Source: Xylocopa sonorina | Taxonomy: Eukaryota > Arthropoda > Insecta > Hymenoptera > Apidae | Reading direction: 5' to 3' | NCBI RefSeq assembly: GCF_050948175.1 | Contig: NW_027490162.1 | Span: 806,001-870,000 of the forward strand | Length of the DNA stretch: 64,000 nt | Shown here: positions 13,786 to 29,076 of the stretch, piece by piece | Layout: every line of letters begins with the position of its first letter | How positions within the stretch are numbered: position 1 is the first letter of the stretch | The notes under the pieces: generated by a model | The model's input: the letters and a program-made list of their open reading frames with translations, nothing else | Database searches by the model: none | What the model was told of the DNA's origin: nothing | Made by a program: the position numbers and the translations under genes

Positions 13786-15620
13786 GTTTTAAGAAGCATT
13801 TCAACTCTATTGCTTCGGTACGTAGACATCTGCAAACGCTATTTCCTTGCAAGGAAGTGTCGCATTCACATTCATTTGAAGTGTAGACGAGGAATACATA
13901 ACACTTCGCAAATCATATTATATCTTACCATGAAACATAGATATGAGATGCGATATCGCGTTTTAAGAAGCATTAGAAATCTATTGCTACGATACCTAGA
14001 CATCTGCAGACGGTATTTCCTAGCAAGGAAGTGTCGCATTTACATTCATTTGAAGTGTAGACGAGGAATACTTGACACGTCGCAAATCATATTATATCTT
14101 ACCATGAAACATAGAAATGAGATGCGATATCGCGTTCTAAGAATCATAAGAACACTATTGCTACGATGCGTAGACATCTGCAAACGCTATTTCCTTGGAA
14201 GGAAGTGTCGCATTTACATTCATTTGAATCGTAGACGGGGAATGCATAACACTTCGCAATGAATATTATATCGTATCATGAAACATAGATATGAGATGCA
14301 ATATCTCGTTTTAAGAAGCATTTGATCTCTATTGCTTCGATACGTAGACATTTGCAAACGCTATTTCCTTGTAAGGAAGTGTCGCATTTACATTCATTTG
14401 AAGTGTAGACGAGGAATACATGACACTTCGCAAATCATATTATATCTTTCCATGAAACATAGAAATGAGATGCGATATCGCGTTTTAAGAAGCATTAGAA
14501 ATCTATTGCTACGATACGTAGACATCTGCAGACGGTATTTCCTTGGAAGGAAGTGTCGCATTTACATTCATTTGAATCGTATACGAGGAATGCATAACAC
14601 TTCGCAATGAAAATTATATCTTATGATGAAACATAGATATGAGATGCAATATCTCGTTTTAAGAAGCATTTGAACTCTATTGCTACGATACCTAGACATC
14701 GGCAGACGCTGTTTCCTAGCAAGGAAGTGTCGCATTTACATTCATTTGAAGTGTAAACGAGGAGTACATAACACTTCGCAATGAATAATATATCTTATCA
14801 TGAAACATAGAAATGAGATGCAATATCTCGTTTTAAGAAGCATTTGAACTCTACTGCTACGATACCTAGACATCTGCAAACACTATTTCCTTGCAAGGAA
14901 GTGTCGCATTTACACTCATTTGAATCGTATACGAGGAATGCATAACACTACGCAATGAATATTATATCTTATCATGAAACATAGATATGAGATGCAATAT
15001 CTCGTTTTAAGAAGCATTTGGACTCTATTGCTACGATACCTAGACATCTGCAGACGCTATTTCCTGGCAAGGAAGTGTCGCATTTACATTCACTTGAAGT
15101 GTAGACGAGGAATACATGACACTTCGCAAATCATATTATATCTTACCATGAAAGATAGAAATGAGACGCGATATCGCGTTTTAAGAAGCATTAGAAAGCT
15201 AATGCTACGATACGAAGACATCTGCAAACGCTATTTCCTAGCGAGGAAGTATCGCATTCACATTCATTTGAAGTGTAGACGATGAATACATAACACTTCG
15301 CAAATCATGTTATATCTTACCATGAAACATAGAAATGAGATGCGATATCGCGTTTTAAGAATCATATGAACTCTATTGCTACGATACCTAGACATCTGCA
15401 AACACTATTTCCTTGCAAGGAAGTGTCGCATTTACATTCATTTGAATCGTATACGAGGAATGCATAACACTTCGCAATGAATATTATATCTTATCATGAA
15501 GCATAGATATGAGATGCGATATCGCGTTTTAAGAAGCATTAGAACTCTATCGCTACGATACGTAGACATCTGCAATAGCTATTTCCTTGCAAGGACGTGT
15601 CGCATTTACTTTCATTTGAA

Positions 15621-15631
15621 GTGTATATCTC
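15621..15631 (+). repeat. 68-bp deletion junction, copy 2
   Basis: Identical junction with the same flanking tactttcatttg context, exactly 1846 bp after copy 1. Register moves from 157 to 89 modulo 174. It is a duplicate of one deletion, not an independent event. Confidence 0.9.
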
Positions 15632-16574
15632 GTTTTAAGAAGCATTTCAACTCTATTGCTTCGGTACGTAGACATCTGCAAACGCTATTTCCTTGCAAGG
15701 AAGTGTCGCATTCACATTCATTTGAAGTGTAGACGAGGAATACATAACACTTCGCAAATCATATTATATCCTACCATAAAACATAGAAGTGAGATGCGAT
15801 ATCGCGTTTTAAGGATCATAAGAACTCTATTGCTACGATACGTAGACATCTGCAAGCGCTATTTCCTAGCGAGGAAGTGTCGCATTTACACTCATTTGAA
15901 TCGTATACGAGGAATGCATAACACTTCGCAATGAATATTATATCTTATCATGAAACATAGATATGAGATGCAATATCTCGTTTTAAGAAGCATTTGAACT
16001 CTATTGCTACGATACCTAGACATCTTCAGACGCTGTTTCCTAGCAAGGAAGTGTCGCATTTACATTCATTTGAAGTGTAGACGAGGAATACATGACACTT
16101 CGCAAATCATATTATATCATACCATGAAACATAGAAATGAGATGCGATACCGCGTTTTAAGAAGCATTAGAAATCTATTGCTACGATACCTAGACATCTG
16201 CAGACGCAATTTCCTAGCAAGGAAGTGTCGCATTTACATTCATTTGAAGAGTAGACGAGGAATACATGACACGTCGCAAATCATATTATATCTCACCATG
16301 AAACATAGAAATGAAAAGCGATATCGCGTTTTAAGAAGCATTAGAACTCTATTGCTACGATAGGTAGACATCTGCAGACGCTATTTCCTGGCAAGGGAGT
16401 GTCGCATTTACATTCATTTGAATCGTAGACGAGGAAAGCATAACACTTTGCAATGAATATTATATCTTATCATGAATCATAGATATCAGATGCAATATCT
16501 CGTTTTAAGAAGCATTTCAACTCTATTGCTTCGGTACGTAGACATCTGCAAACGCTATTTCCTAGCGAGGAAGT

Positions 16575-19500
16575 GTCGCATTTACACTCATTTGAATCGT
16601 ATACGAGGAATGCATAACACTTCGCAATGAATATTATATCTTATCATGAAACATAGATATGAGATGCGATATCGCGTTTTATGAAGCATTAGAACTCTAT
16701 CGCTACGATACCTAGACATCTCCAGACACTATTTCCTAGCAAGGAAGTGTCGCATTTACATTCATTTGAAGTGTAGACGAGGAATACATAACACTTCGCA
16801 ATTCATATTATATCTTACCATGAAACATAGAAATGAGATGCGATATCAAGTTTTAAGAATCATAAGAACACTATTGCTACGATACGTAGACATCTGCAAT
16901 CGCTATTTCCTTGCAAGGAAGTGTCGCATTTACATTCATTTGAAGTGTAGACTAGGAATACATAACACTTCGCAAATCATATTATATCTTACCATGAAAC
17001 ATAGAAATGAGATTCGATATCGCTTTTAAAGAAGCATTAGAACTCTATTGCTTCGATACGTAGACATCTGCAAACGCTATTTCCTTGCAAGGAAGTGTCG
17101 CATTTACATTCATTTGAAGTGTAGACGAGGAAAACATAACACTTCGCAAATCATATTATATCTTACCATGAAACATAGAAATGAGATTCGATATCGCTTT
17201 TAAAGAAGCATTAGGACTCTATTGCAACGATACGCAGACATCTGCAAACGCTATTTCCATGCAAGGAAGTGTCGCATTTACATTCATTTGAAGTGTAGAC
17301 GAGGAATACATGACACTCTGCAAATCATATTATATCTTATCATGAAACATAGATATGAGATGCAATATCCCGTTTTAAGAATCATATGACCTCTATTGCT
17401 ACGATACGTAGACATCTGCAATCGCTATTTCCTTGCAAGGAAGTGTCGCACCTACATTCATTTGAATCGTAGACGAGGAATGCATAACACTTCGCAATGA
17501 ATATTATATCTTACCATGAAACATAGAAATGAGATCCGATATCGAGTTTTAAGAAGCATTAGAAGTCTATTGCTACGATACGTAGACATCTGCAAACGCT
17601 ATTTCCTTGCAAAGAAGTGTCGCATTTACATTCATATGAAGTGTAGACGAGGAATACATAACACTCCGCAAATCATATTATATCTTACCATGAAACATAG
17701 AAATGAGATGCGATATCGCGTTTTAAGAAGCATTAGAACTCTATCGCTACGATACCTAGACATCTGCAGACGCTATTTCCTGGCAAGGAAGTGTCGCATT
17801 TACATTCATTTGAAGTGTAGACGAGGAATACATAACACTTCGCAAATCATATTATATCTTACCATGAAACATAGAAATGAGATGCGATATCAAGTTTTAA
17901 GAATCATAAGAACTCTATTGCTTCGATACGTAGACATCTGCAAACGCTACTTCCTTGCAAAGAAGTGTCGCATTTACATTCATTTGAATCGTAGACGAGG
18001 AATGCATAACACTTCGCAATGAATATTATATCTTATCATGATACATAGATATGAGATGCTATATCTCGTTTTAAGAAGCATTTGAACTCTATTGCTTCGA
18101 TACGTAGACATCTGCATACGCTGTTTCCTTGCAATGAAGTGTCGCATTTACATTCATTTGAAGTGTAGACGAGGAACACATGACTCTTCGCAAATCATAT
18201 TATATCTTACCATGAAACATAGAAATGAGATGCAATATCGCGTTCTAAGCAGCATCAGAAATCCATTGCTACGATACGTAGACATCTGCAAACGCTATTT
18301 CCTTGCAAGGAAGCGTCGCATTTACATTCATTTGAAGTGTAGACGAGGAATACATGACACTTCGCAAATCATATTATATCTTACCATGAAACATAGACAT
18401 GAGATGCGAAATCGCATTTTAAGAATCATAAGAACTCTATTGCTACGATACGTAGACATCTGCAAACGCTATTTCCTTGCAAGGAAGTGTCGCATTTACA
18501 TTCGTATGAAGTGTAGACGAGGAATACATAACACTTCACAAATCATATTATATCTTACCATGAAACATAGAAATGAGATGCGATATCGCGTTTTAAGAAG
18601 CATCAGAACTCTATCGCTACGATACCTAGACATCTGCAAACGCTATTTCCTTGGAAGGAAGTGTCGCATTTACATTCATTTGAAGTGTAGACGAGGAATA
18701 CATAACACTTCGCAAATCATATTATATCTTACTATGAAACATAGAAATGAGATGCGATATCGCGTTTTAAGAATCATAAGATCTCTATTGCTACGATACG
18801 TAGACATCTGCAAACGCTATTTCCTTGCAAGGAAGTGTCGCATTTACATTCATTTGAATCGTAGACGAGGAATGTATAACACTTCGCAATGAATAATATA
18901 TCTTATCATGAAACATAGATATGAGATGCAATATCTCGATTTAAGAAGCATTTGAACTCTATTGCTACGATACCTAGACATCTGCAAACACTATTTCCTT
19001 GCAAGGAAGTGTCGCATTTACACTCATTTGAATCGTATACGAGGAATGCATAACACTTCGCAATGAAAATTATATCTTATCATGAAACATAGATATGAGA
19101 TGCAATATCTCGTTTTAAGAAGCATTTGAACTCTATTGCTACGATACCTAGGCATCTGCAGACGATATTTCCTGGCAAGGAAGAGTCGCATTTACATTCA
19201 CTTGAAGTGTAGACGAGGAATACATAACACTTCGCAAATCATGTTATATCTTACCATGAAACATAGAAATGAGATGCGATATCGCGTTTTGGGAAGCATT
19301 AGAACTCCATTGCTTCGATACGTAGACATCTGCAAACGCTATTTCCTTGCAAGGAAGTGTCGCATTTACACTCATTTGAATCGTATACGAGGAATGCATA
19401 ACACTTCGCAATGAATATTATATCTTATCATGAAACATAGATATGAGATGCGATATCGCGTTTTATGAAGCATTAGAACTCTATCGCTACGATACCTAGA

Positions 19501-20295
19501 CATCTCCAGACACTATTTCCTAGCAAGGAAGTGTCGCATTTACATTCATTTGAAGTGTAGACGAGGAATACATAACACTTCGCAAATCATATTATATCTT
19601 ACCATGAAACATAGAAATGAGATGCGATATCAAGTTTTAAGAATCATAAGAACACTATTGCTACGATACGTAGACATCTGCAATCGCTATTTCCTTGCAA
19701 GGAAGTGTCGCATTTACATTCATTTGAAGTGTAGACTAGGAATACATAACACTTCGCAAATCATATTATATCTTACCATGAAACATAGAAATGAGATTCG
19801 ATATCGCTTTTAAAGAAGCATTAGAACTCTATTGCTTCGATACGTAGACATCTGCAAACGCTATTTCCTTGCAAGGAAGTGTCGCAGTTACATTCATTTG
19901 AAGTGTAGACGAGGAATACATAACACTTCGCAAATCATATTATATCTTACCATGAAACATAGAAATGAGATTCGATATCGCTTTTAAAGAAGCATTAGGA
20001 CTCTATTGCAACGATACGCAGACATCTGCAAACGCTATTTCCATGCAAGGAAGTGTCGCATTTACATTCATTTGAAGTGTAGACGAGGAATACATGACAC
20101 TCTGCAAATCATATTATATCTTATCATGAAACATAGATATGAGATGCAATATCCCGTTTTAAGAATCATATGAACTCTATTGCTACGATACGTAGACATC
20201 TGCAATCGCTATTTCCTTGCAAGGAAGTGTCGCACCTACATTCATTTGAATCGTAGACGAGGAATGCATAACACTTCGCAATGAATATTATATCT
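16575..20295 (+). repeat. Segmental duplication, offset 2784 bp (16 monomers)
   Basis: Positions 16575-17511 recur at 19359-20295. Shared markers are gttttatgaagcatt (TGA), catctccagacac, gatatcaagttttaag, gtagactaggaat, two gcttttaaagaag (TAA) monomers, ttgcaacgatacgcag with ttccatgcaag, and gcacctac. The interval spans both copies. Confidence 0.85.
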
Positions 20296-23040
20296 TATCA
20301 TGAAACATAGATATCAGATGCAATATCTCGTTTTAAGAAGCATTTCAACTCTATTGCTTCGGTACGTAGACATCTGCAAACGCTATTTCCTAGCGAGGAA
20401 GTGTCGCATTTACACTCATTTGAATCGTATACGAGGAATGCATAACACTTCGCAATGAATATTATATCTTATCATGAAACATAGATATGAGATGCGATAT
20501 CGCGTTTTATGAAGCATTAGAACTCTATCGCTACGATACCTAGACATCTCCAGACACTATTTCCTAGCAAGGAAGTGTCGCATTTACATTCATTTGAAGT
20601 GTAGAGGAGGAATACATAACAATTCGCAAATCATATTATATCCTACCATAAAACATAGAAGTGAGATGCGATATCGCGTTTTAAGAATCATAAGAACTCT
20701 ATTGCTACGATACGTAGACATCTGCAAGCGCTATTTCCTAGCGAGGAAGTGACGCATTTACACTCATTTGAATCGTATACGAGGAATGCATAACACTTCG
20801 CAATGAATATTATATCTTATCATGAAACATAGATATGAGATGTAATATCTCGTTTTAAGAAGCATCTGAACTCTATTGCTACGATACCTAGACATCTGCA
20901 AACACTATTTCCTTGCAAGGAAGTGTCGCATTTACACTCATTTGAATCGTATACGAGGAATGCATAACACTTCGCAATGAATAATATATCTTATCATGAA
21001 ACATAGATATGAGATGCAATATCTCGATTTAAGAAGCATTTGAACTCTATTGCTACGATACCTAGACATCTGCAAACACTATTTCCTTGCAAGGAAGTGT
21101 CGCATTTACATTCATATGAAGTGTAGACGAGGAATACATAACACTTCGCAAATCATATTATATCTTACCATGAAACATAGAAATGAGATGCGATATGGCG
21201 ATTTAAGAAGCATCAGAACTCTATCGCTACGATACCTAGACATCTGCAGACACTATTTCCTAGCAACGAAGTGTCGCATTTACATTCATTTGAAGTGTAG
21301 ACGAGGAATACATAACACTTCGCAAATCATATTATATCTTACCATGAAACATAGAAATGAGATGCGATATCTCGATTTAAGAAGCATTTGAACTCTATTG
21401 CTACGATACCTAGACATCTGCAAACACTATTTCCTTGCAAGGAAGTGTCGCATTTACACTCATTTGAATCGTATACGAGGAATGCATAACACTTCGCAAT
21501 GAAAATTATATCTTATCATGAAACATAGATATGAGATGCAATATCTCGTTTTAAGAAGCATTTGAACTCTATTGCTACGATACCTAGGCATCTGCAGACG
21601 ATATTTCCTGGCAAGGAAGAGTCGCATTTACATTCACTTGAAGTGTAGACGAGGAATACATAACACTTCGCAAATCATGTTATATCTTACCATGAAACAT
21701 AGAAATGAGATGCGATATCGCGTTTTGGGAAGCATTAGAACTCCATTGCTTCGATACGTAGACATCTGCAAACGCTATTTCCTTGCAAGGAAGTGTCGCA
21801 TTTACACTCATTTGAATCGTATACGAGGAATGCATAACACTTCGCAATGAATATTATATCTTATCATGAAACATAGATATGAGATGCGATATCGCGTTTT
21901 ATGAAGCATTAGAACTCTATCGCTACGATACCTAGACATCTCCAGACACTATTTCCTAGCAAGGAAGTGTCGCATTTACATTCATTTGAAGTGTAGACGA
22001 GGAATACATAACACTTCGCAAATCATATTATATCTTACCATGAAACATAGAAATGAGATGCGATATCAAGTTTTAAGAATCATAAGAACACTATTGCTAC
22101 GATACGTAGACATCTGCAATCGCTATTTCCTTGCAAGGAAGTGTCGCATTTACATTCATTTGAAGTGTAGACTAGGAATACATAACACTTCGCAAATCAT
22201 ATTATATCTTACCATGAAACATAGAAATGAGATTCGATATCGCTTTTAAAGAAGCATTAGAACTCTATTGCTTCGATACGTAGACATCTGCAAACGCTAT
22301 TTCCTTGCAAGGAAGTGTCGCAGTTACATTCATTTGAAGTGTAGACGAGGAATACATAACACTTCGCAAATCATATTATATCTTACCATGAAACATAGAA
22401 ATGAGATTCGATATCGCTTTTAAAGAAGCATTAGGACTCTATTGCAACGATACGCAGACATCTGCAAACGCTATTTCCATGCAAGGAAGTGTCGCATTTA
22501 CATTCATTTGAAGTGTAGACGAGGAATACATGACACTCTGCAAATCATATTATATCTTATCATGAAACATAGATATGAGATGCAATATCCCGTTTTAAGA
22601 ATCATATGAACTCTATTGCTACGATACGTAGACATCTGCAATCGCTATTTCCTTGCAAGGAAGTGTCGCACCTACATTCATTTGAATCGTAGACGAGGAA
22701 TGCATAACACTTCGCAATGAATATTATATCTTATCATGAAACATAGATATCAGATGCAATATCTCGTTTTAAGAAGCATTTCAACTCTATTGCTTCGGTA
22801 CGTAGACATCTGCAAACGCTATTTCCTAGCGAGGAAGTGTCGCATTTACACTCATTTGAATCGTATACGAGGAATGCATAACACTTCGCAATGAATATTA
22901 TATCTTATCATGAAACATAGATATGAGATGCGATATCGCGTTTTATGAAGCATTAGAACTCTATCGCTACGATACCTAGACATCTCCAGACACTATTTCC
23001 TAGCAAGGAAGTGTCGCATTTACATTCATTTGAAGTGTAG
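18930..23040 (+). repeat. Segmental duplication, offset 2436 bp (14 monomers)
   Basis: Positions 18930-20604 (1.67 kb) recur at 21366-23040 with hardly any difference, including atatctcgatttaag, gaaaattatatc, ctaggcatctgcagacgat, gttttgggaagc, the 2784-bp block markers and a private gtcgcagttac. The 761 bp between the copies are other satellite monomers. The interval spans both copies. Confidence 0.87.
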
Positions 23041-25296
23041 ACGAGGAATACATAACACTTCGCAAATCATATTATATCTTACCATGAAACATAGAAATGA
23101 GATGCGATATCAAGTTTTAAGAATCATAAGAACACTATTGCTACGATACGTAGACATCTGCAATCGCTATTTCCTTGCAAGGAAGTGTCGCATTTACATT
23201 CATTTGAAGTGTAGAAGAGGAATACATAACACTTCGCAAATCATATTATATCTTACCATGAAACATGGAAATGAGATGCGATATCGCGTTTTAAGAAGCA
23301 TTAGAACTCTACTGCTACGATAGGTAGACATCTGCAAACGCTGTTTCCTTGCAAGGAAGAGTCACATTTACATTCATTTGAAGTGTAGAAGAGGAATACA
23401 TGACACTTCGCAAGTCACATTATATCTTACCATGAAAGATAGAAATGAGACGCGATATCGCGTTTTAAGAAGCATTAGAAAGCTAATGCTACGATACGTA
23501 GACATCTGCAATCGCTATTTCCTTGCAAGGAAGTGTCGCATTTACTTTCATTTGAATCGCAGACGAGGAATGCATAACACTTCGCAATGAATATTATATC
23601 TTATCATGAAACATAGAAATGAGATGCAATATCTCGTTTTAAGAAGCATTTGAACTCTATTGCTACGATACCTAGATATCTGCAAACACTATTTCCTTGC
23701 AAGGAAGTGTCGCATTTACATTCATTTGAGGTATAGACGAGGAATGCATAACACTTCGCAAATCATATTATATCTTACCATGAAACATAGAAATGAGATG
23801 CGATATCAAGTTTTAAGAATCATAAGAACTCTATTGCTTCGATACGTAGACATCTGCAAACGCTATTTCCTTGCAAAGAAGTGTCGCATTTACATTCATT
23901 TGAATCGTAGACGAGGAATGCATAACACTTCGCAATGAATATTATATCTTATCATGATACATAGATATGAGATGCAATATCTCGTTTTAAGAAGCATTTG
24001 AACTCTATTGCTTCGATACGTAGACATCTGCATACGCTGTTTCCTTGCAATGAAGTGTCGCATTTACATTCATTTGAAGTGTGGACGAGGAATACATGAC
24101 TCTTCGCAAATCATATTATATCTTACCATGAAACATAGAAATGAGATGCGATATCAAGTTTTAAGTATCATAAGAACTCTATTGCTACAATACGTAGACA
24201 TCTGCAAACGCTATTTCCTTGCAAGGAAGTGTCGCATTCACATTCATTTGAAGTGTAGACGAGGAATACATAACACTTCGCAAATCATATTATATCCTAC
24301 CATGAAACATAGAAATGTGATGCGATATCGCGTTTTAAGAAGCATTAGAACTCTATCGCTACGATACTTAGATATCTGCAGACACTATTTCCTAGCAAGG
24401 AAGTGTCGCATTTACATTCATTTGAAGTGCAGACGAGGAGTACATAACACTTCGCAAATCATACTATATCTTTCCATGAAACATAGAAATGAGATGCGAC
24501 ATCGCGTTTTAAGAAGCATTAGAACTCTATCGCTACGATACCTAGACATCTCCAGACACTATTTCCTAGCAAGGAAGTGTCGTATTTACACTCATTTGAA
24601 TCGTATACGAGGAATGCATAACACTACGCAATGAATATTATATCTTATCATGAAACATAGATATGAGATGCAATATCTCGTTTTAAGAAGCATTTGGACC
24701 CCATTGCTACGACACCTAGACATCTGCAGACGCTATTTCCTGGCAAGGAAGTGTCGCATTTACATTCACTTGAAGTGTAGACGAGGAATACATGACACTT
24801 CGCAAATCATATTATATCTTACCATGAAACATAGAAATGAGATGCGATATCGCGTTTTAAGAAGCATTAGAAATCTATTGCTACGATACCTAGACATCTG
24901 CAGACGCTATTTCCTAGCAAGGAAGTGTCGCATTTACATTCATTTGAAGTGTAGACGAGGAATACATAACAATTCGCAAATCATGTTATATCTTACCACG
25001 AAACATAGAAATGAGATGCGATATCGCGTTTTTGGAATCATATGAACTCTATTGCTACGATACCTAGACATCTGCAAACACTATTTCCTTGCAAGGAAGT
25101 GTCGCATTTACATTCATTTGAATCGTAGACGAGGAATGCATAACACTTCGCAATGAATATTATATCTTATCATGAAACATAGATATGAGATGCGATATCG
25201 CGTTTTAAGAAGCATTAGAACTCTATCGCTACGATACGTAGACATCTGCAATCGCTATTTCCTTGCAAGGACGTGTCGCATTTACTTTCATTTGAA

Positions 25297-25307
25297 GTGT
25301 ATATCTC
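25297..25307 (+). repeat. 68-bp deletion junction, copy 3
   Basis: The same junction about 9.7 kb after copy 2, again preceded by aaggacgtgtcgcatttac and followed by the caactctattgcttcgg variant. Register moves from 89 to 21 modulo 174 and then stays at 21 until the LTR insertion. Sequence around it (about 25024-25440) aligns to about 13502-13920 at an offset of 11522 bp. Confidence 0.9.
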
Positions 25308-28300
25308 GTTTTAAGAAGCATTTCAACTCTATTGCTTCGGTACGTAGACATCTGCAAACGCTATTTCCTTGCAAGGAAGTGTCGCATTCACATTCATTTG
25401 AAGTGTAGACGAGGAATACATAACACTTCGCAAATCATATTATATCCTACCATGAAACATAGAAATGAGACGCGATATCGCGTTTTAAGAAGCATTAGAA
25501 CTCTATCACTACGATACCTAGACATCTCCAGACACTATTTCCTAGCAAGGAAGTGTCGCATTTACATTCATTTGAAGTGTAGACGAGGAATACATAACAA
25601 TTCGCAAATCATATTATATCCTACCATAAAACATAGAAGTGAGATGCGATATCGCGTTTTAAGAATCATAAGAACTCTATTGCTACGATACGTAGACATC
25701 TGCAAGCGCTATTTCCTAGCGAGGAAGTGACGCATTTACACTCATTTGAATCGTATACGAGGAATGCATAACACTTCGCAATGAATATTATATCTTATCA
25801 TGAAACATAGATATGAGATGTAATATCTCGTTTTAAGAAGCATCTGAACTCTATTGCTACGATACCTAGACATCTGCAAACACTATTTCCTTGCAAGGAA
25901 GTGTCGCATTTACACTCATTTGAATCGTATACGAGGAATGCATAACACTTCGCAATGAATATTATATCTTATCATGAAACATAGATATGAGATGCAATAT
26001 CTCGTTTTAAGAAGCATTGGAAATCTATTGCTACGATACGTAGACACCTGCAAACGCTATATCCTAGCGAGGAAGTGTCGCATTCACATTCATTTCAAGT
26101 GTAGACGAGGAATACATAACACTTCGCAAATCATATTATATATTACCATGAAACACAGAAATGAGATGCGATATCGCGTTTTAAGGATCATAAGAACTCT
26201 ATTGCTACGATACGTAGACATCTCCAAATGCTATTTCCTTGCAGGGAAGTGTCGCATTTACATTCATTTGAAGTGTAGACGAGGAATACATAACACTTTG
26301 CAAATCATATTATATCTTACGATGAAACATAGAAATGAGATGCGATATCGCGTTTTAAGAATCATAAGAACTCTATTGCTACGATACGTAGACATCTGCA
26401 AAGGCTCTTTCCTTGCAAGGAAGTGTCGCATTAACGTTCATATGAAGTGTAGACGAGGAATACATAACACTTCGCAAATAATATTATATCTTACCATGAA
26501 ACATAGAAATGAGATTCGATATCGCGTTTTAAGAAGCATTAGAACTCTATTGCTACGATACGTAGACATCTGCAAACGCTATTTCCTTGCTAGGAAGTGT
26601 CGCATTTTCATTCATTTGAAGTGTAGACGAGGAATACATAACACTTCGCAAATCATGTTATATCTTACCATGAAACATAGAAATGAGATGCGATATCGCG
26701 TTTTGGGAAGCATTAGAACTCCATTGCTACGATACGTAGACATCTGCAAACGCTATATCCTAGCGAGGAAGTGTCGCATTCACATTCATTTGAAGTGTAG
26801 ACGAGGAATGCATAACACTTCGCAAATAATATTATATCTTACCACGAAACATAGAAATGAGATTCGATATCGCGTTTTAAGAAGCATTAGAACTCTATTG
26901 CTACGATACCTAGACATCTGCAAACGCTATTTCCTTGCAAGGACGTGTCGCATTTACGTTCATTTGAATCATAGACGAGGAATGCATAACACTTCGCAAT
27001 GAATATTATATCTTATCATGAAACATAAATATGAGATGCAATATCTCGTTTTAAGAAGCATTTGAACTCTATTGCTTCGATACGTAGACATCTGCAAACG
27101 CTATTTCCTTGCAAGGAAGTATTGCATTTACATTCATTTGAAGTGTAGACGAGGACTACATAACACTTCGCAATGAATATTACATCTTATCATGAAACAT
27201 AGAAATGAGATGCGATATCACGTTTTAAGAAGCACTAGAACTCCATCCCTACGATACGTAGACATCTGCAAACGCTATTTCCTAGCAAGGAAGTGTCGCA
27301 TTCACATTCATTTGAAGTGTAGACGTGGACTACATAACACTTCGCAATGAATATAACATCTTATCATGAAACATAGAAATGAGATGCGATATCACGTTCT
27401 AAGAAGCACTAAAACTCCATCCCTACGATACGTAGACATCTGCGAACGCTATTTCCTAGCAAGGAAGTGTCGCATTCACATTCATTTGAAGTGTAGACGT
27501 GTACTACATAACACTTCGTAAATCATATCATATCTTACCATGAAACATAGAAATGAGATGCGATATCGCGTTTTAAGAAGCATTAGATCTCTATTGCTAC
27601 GATACGTTGACATCTGCAAACGCTATTTCCTAGCAAGGAAGCGTCGCATTTACATTCATTTGAAGTGTAGACGAGAAATACATAACACTTCGCAAGTAAT
27701 ATTATATCTTACCATGAAACATAGAAATGAGATACGATATTGCGTTTTAAGAAGCATTAGAACTCTATTGCTACGATACGTAGACATCTGCAAACGCTAT
27801 TTCCTTGCTAGGAAGTGTCGCATTTTCATTCATTTGAAGTGTAGACGAGGAATACATAACACTTCGCAAATCATGTTATATCTTACCATGGAACATAGAA
27901 ATGAGATGCGATGTCGCGTTTTGGGAAGCATTAGAACTCCATTGCTACGATACCTAGACATCTGCAAACGCTATTTCCTTGCAAGGACGTGTCACATTTA
28001 CGTTCATTTGAATCATAGACGAGGAATGCATAACACTTCGCAAATAATATTATATCTTACCATGAAACATAGAAATGAGATTCGATATCGCGTTTTAAGA
28101 AGCATTCGAACTCTATTGCTACGATACGTAGACATCTGCAAACGCTATTTCCTTGCTAGGAAGTGTCGCATTTTCATTCATTTGAAGTGTAGACGAGGAA
28201 TACATAACACTTCGCAAATCATGTTATATCTTACCATGAAACATAGAAATGAGATGCGATATCGCGTTTTGGGAAGCATTAGAACTCCATTGCTACGATA

Positions 28301-28380
28301 CCTAGACATCTGCAGACGCTATTTCCTAGCATGGAAGTGTCGCATTCACATTCATTTGAAGTGTAGACGTGGACTACATA

Positions 28381-29076
28381 ACACTTCGCAATGAATATAA
28401 CATCTTATCATGAAACATAGAAATGAGATGCGATATCACGTTCTAAGAAGCACTCAAACTCCATCCCTACGATACGTAGACATCTGCGAACGCTATTTCC
28501 TAGCAAGGAAGTGTCGCATTCACATTCGTTTGAAGTGTAGACGTGTACTACATAACACTTCGTAAATCATATCATATCTTACCATGAAACATAGAAATGA
28601 GATGTGATATCGCGTTTTAAGAAGCGTTAGATCTCTATTGCTACGATACGTTGACATCTGCAAACGCTATTTCCTAGCAAGGAAGTGTCGCATTCACATT
28701 CATTTGAAGTGTAGACGTGGACTACATAACACTTCGCAATGAATATAACATCTTATCATGAAACATAGAAATGAGATGCGATATCACGTTCTAAGAAGCA
28801 CTAAAACTCCATCCCTACGATACGTAGACATCTGCGAACGCTATTTCCTAGCAAGGAAGTGTCGCATTCACATTCATTTGAAGTGTAGACGTGTACTACA
28901 TAACACTTCGTAAATCATATCATATCTTACCATGAAACATAGAAATGAGATGCGATATCGCGTTTTAAGAAGCATTAGAACTCTATTGCTACGATAGGTA
29001 GATATCTGCAAACGCTATTTCCTAGCAAGGAAGTGTCGCATTTACATTCATTTGAAGTGTAGACGAGGACTACATA
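28381..29076 (+). repeat. 348-bp (2-monomer) duplication
   Basis: The pair of monomers beginning acacttcgcaatgaatataac at 28381 recurs from 28729. Each pair holds a tcacgttctaagaagcact monomer followed by a gtgtactacat...cgtaaatc monomer. A second instance of the same pair duplication lies near 44395-45000, within a copy displaced by 16008 bp (92 monomers). Confidence 0.75.

Larger units (their letters stand above)
12831..15766 (+). repeat. 1846-bp duplication carrying a deletion junction
   Basis: Positions 12831-13920 recur at 14677-15766 (offset 1846 bp, which is 11 monomers less 68 bp) with essentially no difference through rare markers such as catcggcagacgctg, actacgcaatg, gaaagatagaaatgagacgcg and gatacgaagac. 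The sequence diverges after about 15766. The non-multiple offset is explained by the truncated monomer at 13779. The left end of the first copy is lost in the gap. Confidence 0.88.
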
